Shown piece by piece: positions 59,605-64,000 of a DNA stretch of 64,000 nucleotides. Numbering within the stretch: the stretch's first letter is position 1; each line of letters opens with the position of its first letter. The position numbers were made by a program, and so were the translations under genes. The DNA comes from Alkanindiges illinoisensis (lineage in GTDB: Bacteria > Pseudomonadota > Gammaproteobacteria > Pseudomonadales > Moraxellaceae), in the NCBI RefSeq assembly GCF_004377485.1, contig NZ_SNTY01000008.1:1-64000 (forward strand), written 5' to 3'. The notes below the pieces were generated by a model that did not search any database, was not told where the DNA came from, and worked only from the letters and a program-made list of their open reading frames with translations.

Positions 59605-60729
59605 CTATTCGCTATCCTCAATGGCCAGACCTTTGGTGGCCTGATCCAGAAAGCGGGTATCGGCATTTTTGCCCAGCTTGATCATCAGGCGCAAATCATT
59701 GGGTGCGTCGGCGTGCTTGATGGCGTCCTCATAGGTGATTTCACCGCCCAGATACAGGTCATACAAAGCCTGGTCGAAAGTCTGCATGCCCAGTTCGCGC
59801 GAGCGTTTCATTACATTCTTGATTTCATGGATTTCACCCTTGCGGATGTAATCGGATACCAGCGGTGTATTGATCAGCACTTCAATACAGGCGCGGCGTG
59901 CCTTGCCATCCGGGGTTGGAATCAATTGCTGGGCTACCAGCGCCTTCAGGTTGAGCGACAAATCCATATAAAGCTGGCCATGACGATCCGCTTCAAAGAA
60001 GTGAATGATGCGATCAAGTGCCTGGTTGGCATTGTTGGCGTGCAGGGTTGCCAGTACCAGGTGACCCGTTTCAGCGAAGGCAATGGCATAGTCCATAACT
60101 TCGCGGGTACGGATTTCCCCAATCAGGATGACATCCGGCGCCTGACGCAGCGTATTTTTCAGGGCAATTTCAAAGGATTCGGTATCAATGCCCACTTCGC
60201 GCTGGGTAATGATGCAACCGGAATGCTGGTGCACAAATTCAATCGGGTCTTCAATGGTAATAATATGACCGCGTGAGTTCTTGTTGCGATGACCAATCAT
60301 GGACGCCAAAGAGGTAGATTTACCCGTACCGGTAGCGCCCACAAAAATGATAATGCCGCGCTTGGTCATTGCAAGGTCTTTGATGACTGTTGGCAGTTTG
60401 AGGTCTTCTACCGAAGGAATATGGGTTTCAATCCGGCGCAACACCATGCCTGGCATATCACGCTGCACAAAGGCACTCACGCGAAAACGGGCGGTTTCAT
60501 CCTTATCGGTAATGGCAAAGTTGCATTCACGCGTTATGCGGAATTCTTCCCGCTGCTTGTCAGACATCACGCTATTAATCAGCTGGCCAACTACTTCCGG
60601 GCTTAAGGCTGTCTTGGTGACTGGAATAATCTTGCCATTGATTTTCATTGATGGCGCAACACCCGCAGTGACAAACAGGTCTGACCCGTTTTTTTCGACC
60701 ATCAGTCGCAATAAATCATTAAATTCCAT
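59605..60729 (-). CDS. pilU: type IV pilus retraction ATPase PilU
   Basis: PilU works with PilT in retracting type IV pili for twitching and DNA uptake. The 374-aa protein shows the PilT-family fold: MEFNDLLRLMVEKNGSDLFV, Walker A VGATGTGKSTSLA, the Asp box TIEDPIEFVH, Walker B VILIGEIRT and the His box ATLHANNANQALDRI. The last 30 residues are rich in charged residues. It lies 39 bases after pilT, which fits a pilT-pilU operon. Confidence 0.94.
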   Translation of the reverse strand: MEFNDLLRLMVEKNGSDLFVTAGVAPSMKINGKIIPVTKTALSPEVVGQLINSVMSDKQREEFRITRECNFAITDKDETARFRVSAFVQRDMPGMVLRRIETHIPSVEDLKLPTVIKDLAMTKRGIIIFVGATGTGKSTSLASMIGHRNKNSRGHIITIEDPIEFVHQHSGCIITQREVGIDTESFEIALKNTLRQAPDVILIGEIRTREVMDYAIAFAETGHLVLATLHANNANQALDRIIHFFEADRHGQLYMDLSLNLKALVAQQLIPTPDGKARRACIEVLINTPLVSDYIRKGEIHEIKNVMKRSRELGMQTFDQALYDLYLGGEITYEDAIKHADAPNDLRLMIKLGKNADTRFLDQATKGLAIEDSE

Positions 60730-60768
60730 GATACATCCCTGTGATGCTTACGAATAAGGTGAAAAAAA

Positions 60769-61806
60769 TCAGGTAAAACTTTCTGGAACTTTAGCTGCAC
60801 TGCGTGCAGCTGCCGGGCTAATTACACCTTTGGCTACCAGCGTTTTTAAGCTTTGATCCAGTGTCGTCATACCATAGCCTGCACCAGTCTGGATTGCAGA
60901 ATACATTTGGGCGACCTTGTTTTCACGGATCAGGTTACGGATAGCCGGAATACCAATCATGATTTCATGCGCTGCCACACGACCACCGCCATTTTTCTTG
61001 AGCAGGGTTTGTGAAATTACTGCCTGCAATGATTCAGATAGCATTGAACGAACCATATCTTTTTCTTCGGCCGGGAATACGTCCACTACACGGTCAATGG
61101 TTTTGGCGGCTGAGGTGGTGTGCAGGGTTCCAAATACCAAGTGGCCGGTTTCGGCAGCAGTCAGCGCCAGGCGAATGGTTTCAAGGTCACGCATCTCACC
61201 TACCAGAATAATATCCGGGTCTTCGCGTAGCGCTGAGCGTAGCGCTTCATTAAAGCCATGCGTATCACGGTGCACTTCACGCTGGTTAATCAGGCATTTT
61301 TTTGGCGTGTGTACAAATTCAATCGGGTCTTCAACGGTGAGGATATGGTCAAAACGGGTATTGTTAATATAGTCCAGCATGGCAGCCAGTGTGGTAGATT
61401 TGCCAGAACCTGTTGGCCCGGTTACCAGCACAATACCGCGTGGATAATCACTGATATCCTTAAAAATCTGGCCGAGTCCCAGATCATCCATGGTTAGGAC
61501 TTTGGATGGAATCGTCCGGAAAACCGCACCTGCGCCACGGTTCTGATTAAAGGCGTTAACACGGAAACGCGCAATGCCGGGAACTTCAAAGGAAAAGTCG
61601 GTTTCCAGAAATTCTTCATAGTCACGGCGCTGCTTGTCATTCATGATGTCATAAATCAGCCGGTGAACTTCCTTGTGTTCCATTGCTGGCAAATTAATAC
61701 GGCGTACTTCGCCATCTACCCGGATCATGGGCGGCAAGCCTGCCGACAAGTGTAAGTCTGATGCACCATTTTTGGCAGAAAATGCAAGTAATTCGGTAAT
61801 ATCCAT
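60769..61806 (-). CDS. pilT: type IV pilus retraction ATPase PilT
   Basis: PilT is the hexameric ATPase that retracts type IV pili. The 345-aa protein has the N-terminal PAS-like domain (MDITELLAFSAKNGASDLHLSAG), Walker A TGPTGSGKSTTLA, Asp box TVEDPIEFVH, Walker B IILVGEMRD, His box GTLHTTSAAKTIDRV, and the AIRNLIRENKVAQMYSAIQTG retraction motif near the C-terminus. Motifs are complete. It is the first gene of pilT-pilU and divergent from yggS, the usual arrangement. Confidence 0.96.
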   Translation of the reverse strand: MDITELLAFSAKNGASDLHLSAGLPPMIRVDGEVRRINLPAMEHKEVHRLIYDIMNDKQRRDYEEFLETDFSFEVPGIARFRVNAFNQNRGAGAVFRTIPSKVLTMDDLGLGQIFKDISDYPRGIVLVTGPTGSGKSTTLAAMLDYINNTRFDHILTVEDPIEFVHTPKKCLINQREVHRDTHGFNEALRSALREDPDIILVGEMRDLETIRLALTAAETGHLVFGTLHTTSAAKTIDRVVDVFPAEEKDMVRSMLSESLQAVISQTLLKKNGGGRVAAHEIMIGIPAIRNLIRENKVAQMYSAIQTGAGYGMTTLDQSLKTLVAKGVISPAAARSAAKVPESFT

Positions 61807-61931
61807 GTAAACCTCGTAATGCTTAAAGCAAATCGATGGTTAAAATGACTGATGAGGTGGCAGCGCAAAAATAATGCGTTATGCTAGGTCACCGGGCACA
61901 TTCCATCGCGTCTTTTATCTATAGGCAGATC

Positions 61932-62624
61932 ATGACTGATTTTGCGCTAAAACGGCAACAAATACTGAGTAAAATTGAAGCGGCTTGCAAAAAAAATGCA
62001 AGAAAATTTGAAGATGTTCAACTTTTGGCCGTCTCCAAAACCCATCCGGCAGAAGTGCTACGTGCAATGCATGCCGCAGGCCAGTGTCGCTTTGGTGAAA
62101 ACTACTTACAGGAAGCATTGAGTAAACAGGAGCAATTGCAGGATTTAGACCTTGAGTGGCATTTTATTGGTCATGTGCAGCGCAATAAAACCAAGCCACT
62201 GGCAGCACATTTTGACTGGGTACATGGGGTAGACCGGCTGATTATTGCCGAGCGATTATCAACTCAGCGCCCGGAAAACCTCAAGCCATTAAATATTTGC
62301 ATTCAGGTCAATATTGACGGGCAGGACAGCAAGGATGGCTGTGTGCCAGCGGAAGTTCCAGAGCTGGTGCAGCAAATCAGCCAGCTTGCCAACATTCGCC
62401 TGCGTGGCCTGATGGTAATTCCAAAACCAGATAATACGGTTGCTTTTGCTGACGCCAAAACATTGTTTGATGAGGTAAAGGCACAGCACACCAATCCTGA
62501 TGATTGGAATACCTTAAGCATGGGTATGTCGGGCGACTTAGAGGATGCAATTGCTGCGGGTTCAACGATGGTGAGAGTAGGGACGGCATTGTTTGGAGCG
62601 CGTGACTATAAACTGGACAAATGA
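61932..62624 (+). CDS. yggS: pyridoxal-phosphate homeostasis protein YggS
   Basis: YggS family proteins bind PLP and keep its free level stable; no strong enzymatic activity is known. The 230-aa product (ATG 61932, AGG upstream; an earlier in-frame start is unlikely) has the PLP lysine in LLAVSKTHP, the RFGENYLQEALSK and LEWHFIGHVQRNKTK blocks, and the C-terminal LSMGMSGDLEDAIAAGSTMVRVGTA phosphate-binding motif (SMGMSGD). Its neighbour pilT is divergent, as in many gammaproteobacteria. Confidence 0.94.
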   Translation: MTDFALKRQQILSKIEAACKKNARKFEDVQLLAVSKTHPAEVLRAMHAAGQCRFGENYLQEALSKQEQLQDLDLEWHFIGHVQRNKTKPLAAHFDWVHGVDRLIIAERLSTQRPENLKPLNICIQVNIDGQDSKDGCVPAEVPELVQQISQLANIRLRGLMVIPKPDNTVAFADAKTLFDEVKAQHTNPDDWNTLSMGMSGDLEDAIAAGSTMVRVGTALFGARDYKLDK

Positions 62625-62696
62625 CCTGTCCGTGTTGACCTATACTTCATAAAAATTTCTAGCACGCCATTGTTTATTTATTTTATAAGGCAACCC

Positions 62697-64000
62697 ATGA
62701 ATCAACTTGAGCAAAAATTTCTGAATAACCTGGACGACAAACTATGGAAAGCCGCCGATAAATTACGCAGCAGTCTGGATGCCGCCAACTACAAGCATAT
62801 TGTACTTGGATTAATTTTCCTAAAATATGTATCAGATGCCTTTGATGAACGTCAGTCTGAACTCAAGACTCTATTTACACAAAAAGATGACAACGACATC
62901 TACTACATGCCGCGTGATCATTACCACAGCGAAGAAGAATATCAACAGGCGATAAATGATGAACTGGAAATACTGGATTATTATCAGGAAAAAAACGTAT
63001 TCTGGGTGCCCAAGGCAGCACGCTGGTTAACTATCCGCAGTGCTGCAGCGCAAGCAATTGGCGCTATCATTTGGCAGGACGAACAGGGGCAGGACGTTAA
63101 ACTGCGCTCGGTATCCTGGCTGATTGACAACGCCTTTGATGACATTGAAAAAGCCAATCCAAAACTAAAAGGCATTTTAAACCGTATCGGACAGTACCAG
63201 CTAGACAACGACAAATTACTGGATCTGATCAATACCTTCTCGGATACCAGTTTTAGCCAGCCGGAATATCAGGGCGAAACGCTCAGCCTGCATAGCAAGG
63301 ATATTTTAGGCCATGTGTACGAATACTTTTTAGGCCAGTTTGCCCTGGCAGAAGGCAAGCAGGGCGGCCAGTATTACACGCCCAAAAGCATCGTCACTTT
63401 AATTGTTGAAATGCTACAGCCCTACAAAGGCCGTGTGTATGACCCAGCAATGGGTAGCGGCGGATTTTTTGTGTCCAGTGAAAAATTTATTGAGCAGCAC
63501 GCACAGGAAAAACACTACAAGGCGTCTGAGCAAAAAAAGCATATCTCTATTTATGGGCAGGAAAGCAACCCGACCACCTGGAAGCTGGCGGCCATGAACA
63601 TGGCGATACGCGGCATTGATTTTAATTTTGGTAAAAAGAACGCCGATAGCTTTTTGGACGACCAGCATCCTGATTTACGTGCTGACTTTGTGATGGCTAA
63701 TCCACCGTTTAATATCAAGGACTGGTGGCATGCCTCATTAGAACACGATGTGCGCTGGCAATACGGCACACCACCACAAGGCAATGCCAACTTTGCCTGG
63801 ATGCAGCACATGCTGCACCATCTGTCCCCTACCGGTAGTATGGCGTTGTTACTGGCTAATGGTTCCATGAGCTCCAACACTAACAACGAAGGCGAAATCC
63901 GTAAGAACCTGATTGAAAAAGACTTGGTGGAATGTATTGTCGCTTTACCAGGGCAATTATTTACCAACACGCAAATTCCAGCCTGCATCTGGTTTTTAAC
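62697..64000 (+). CDS. hsdM: type I restriction-modification methyltransferase subunit HsdM (partial, runs off the window)
   Basis: HsdM is the N6-adenine methylase of a type I system and works with HsdS (specificity) and HsdR (cleavage). At least 434 codons are visible from ATG 62697; the frame is open to the last base. The N-terminal helical domain reads LEQKFLNNLDDKLWKAADKL and HIVLGLIFLKYVSDAF. The methylase domain shows QYYTPKSIVTLIVEML, motif I DPAMGSGGFFVSS and motif IV MANPPFN. AAGG lies eight bases before the ATG. HsdS and HsdR are expected to the right, so the window may end at the edge of a defence island. Confidence 0.93.
   Translation, partial: MNQLEQKFLNNLDDKLWKAADKLRSSLDAANYKHIVLGLIFLKYVSDAFDERQSELKTLFTQKDDNDIYYMPRDHYHSEEEYQQAINDELEILDYYQEKNVFWVPKAARWLTIRSAAAQAIGAIIWQDEQGQDVKLRSVSWLIDNAFDDIEKANPKLKGILNRIGQYQLDNDKLLDLINTFSDTSFSQPEYQGETLSLHSKDILGHVYEYFLGQFALAEGKQGGQYYTPKSIVTLIVEMLQPYKGRVYDPAMGSGGFFVSSEKFIEQHAQEKHYKASEQKKHISIYGQESNPTTWKLAAMNMAIRGIDFNFGKKNADSFLDDQHPDLRADFVMANPPFNIKDWWHASLEHDVRWQYGTPPQGNANFAWMQHMLHHLSPTGSMALLLANGSMSSNTNNEGEIRKNLIEKDLVECIVALPGQLFTNTQIPACIWFL

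Overview
The window looks like chromosome from a gammaproteobacterium of the family Moraxellaceae, close to Acinetobacter or Alkanindiges. The evidence is the set of genes and their order: gatCAB divergent from mreBCD-maf-rng, an AtfA-type wax ester synthase with the same HHxxxDG position as Acinetobacter AtfA, ThrH instead of a classical ThrB, TtcA, AdeB-like RND pump, an algC with a long membrane-anchored N-terminal part next to argB and dut, rnfH/bamE/fur, and pilT-pilU. Gene assignments come from reading translated motifs and remembered family features; no database search was possible.

Layout. 1-860: an AT-rich unrecognised gene between two hairpins. 887-4347: gatB, gatA, gatC (amidation of misacylated tRNA), divergent from 4504-9236: mreB, mreC, mreD (cell shape), maf and rng. 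9452-17238: lipid and amino-acid genes, including a PA1571-like small protein, wax ester synthase, cysH, thrH, a FadL-type outer-membrane channel and fadH. 17337-24946: htpX, a lytic transglycosylase, ttcA, an SCP2 protein, two unrecognised genes, a diacylglycerol-kinase-like protein and a phosphoesterase. 24992-30525: a heat-shock promoter, groES-groEL and an RND pump with no partner genes.

30593-35386 is the most rearranged part: a small hypothetical gene, tRNA-Ser, a DUF4112 protein, then membrane glucose dehydrogenase (gcd). gcd lies between two identical 98-bp inverted repeat elements, and a truncated IS30 transposase sits directly upstream of its start codon. 35387-39944: a two-component system, an enoyl-CoA hydratase-like protein and a GAF histidine kinase. 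40417-43971: the protein quality-control block tig-clpP-clpX. 44198-51472: a class II amidotransferase, argB, algC, dut and rep. 51765-54726: a frameshifted membrane protein gene, a bacteriohemerythrin, a LeuT-fold-like membrane protein and rnfH. 54921-59523: an FAD monooxygenase, bamE, fur, an HxlR regulator, a metal-dependent hydrolase family gene split in two, and a hotdog thioesterase. 59605-64000: pilU, pilT, yggS and the start of a type I restriction-modification methylase that runs off the window.

Most of the window is ordinary core genome. A shared theme is lipid storage and turnover (wax ester synthase, FadL, FadH, SCP2, enoyl-CoA hydratase, thioesterase). I found no convincing new multi-gene system. 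The points most worth checking are the MITE/IS30 arrangement around gcd, the hairpin that covers the ribosome binding site of the first gene, the split hydrolase, the frameshifted gene, the DnaA-box pair upstream of ttcA, and helical or low-complexity insertions in FadL and Gcd.
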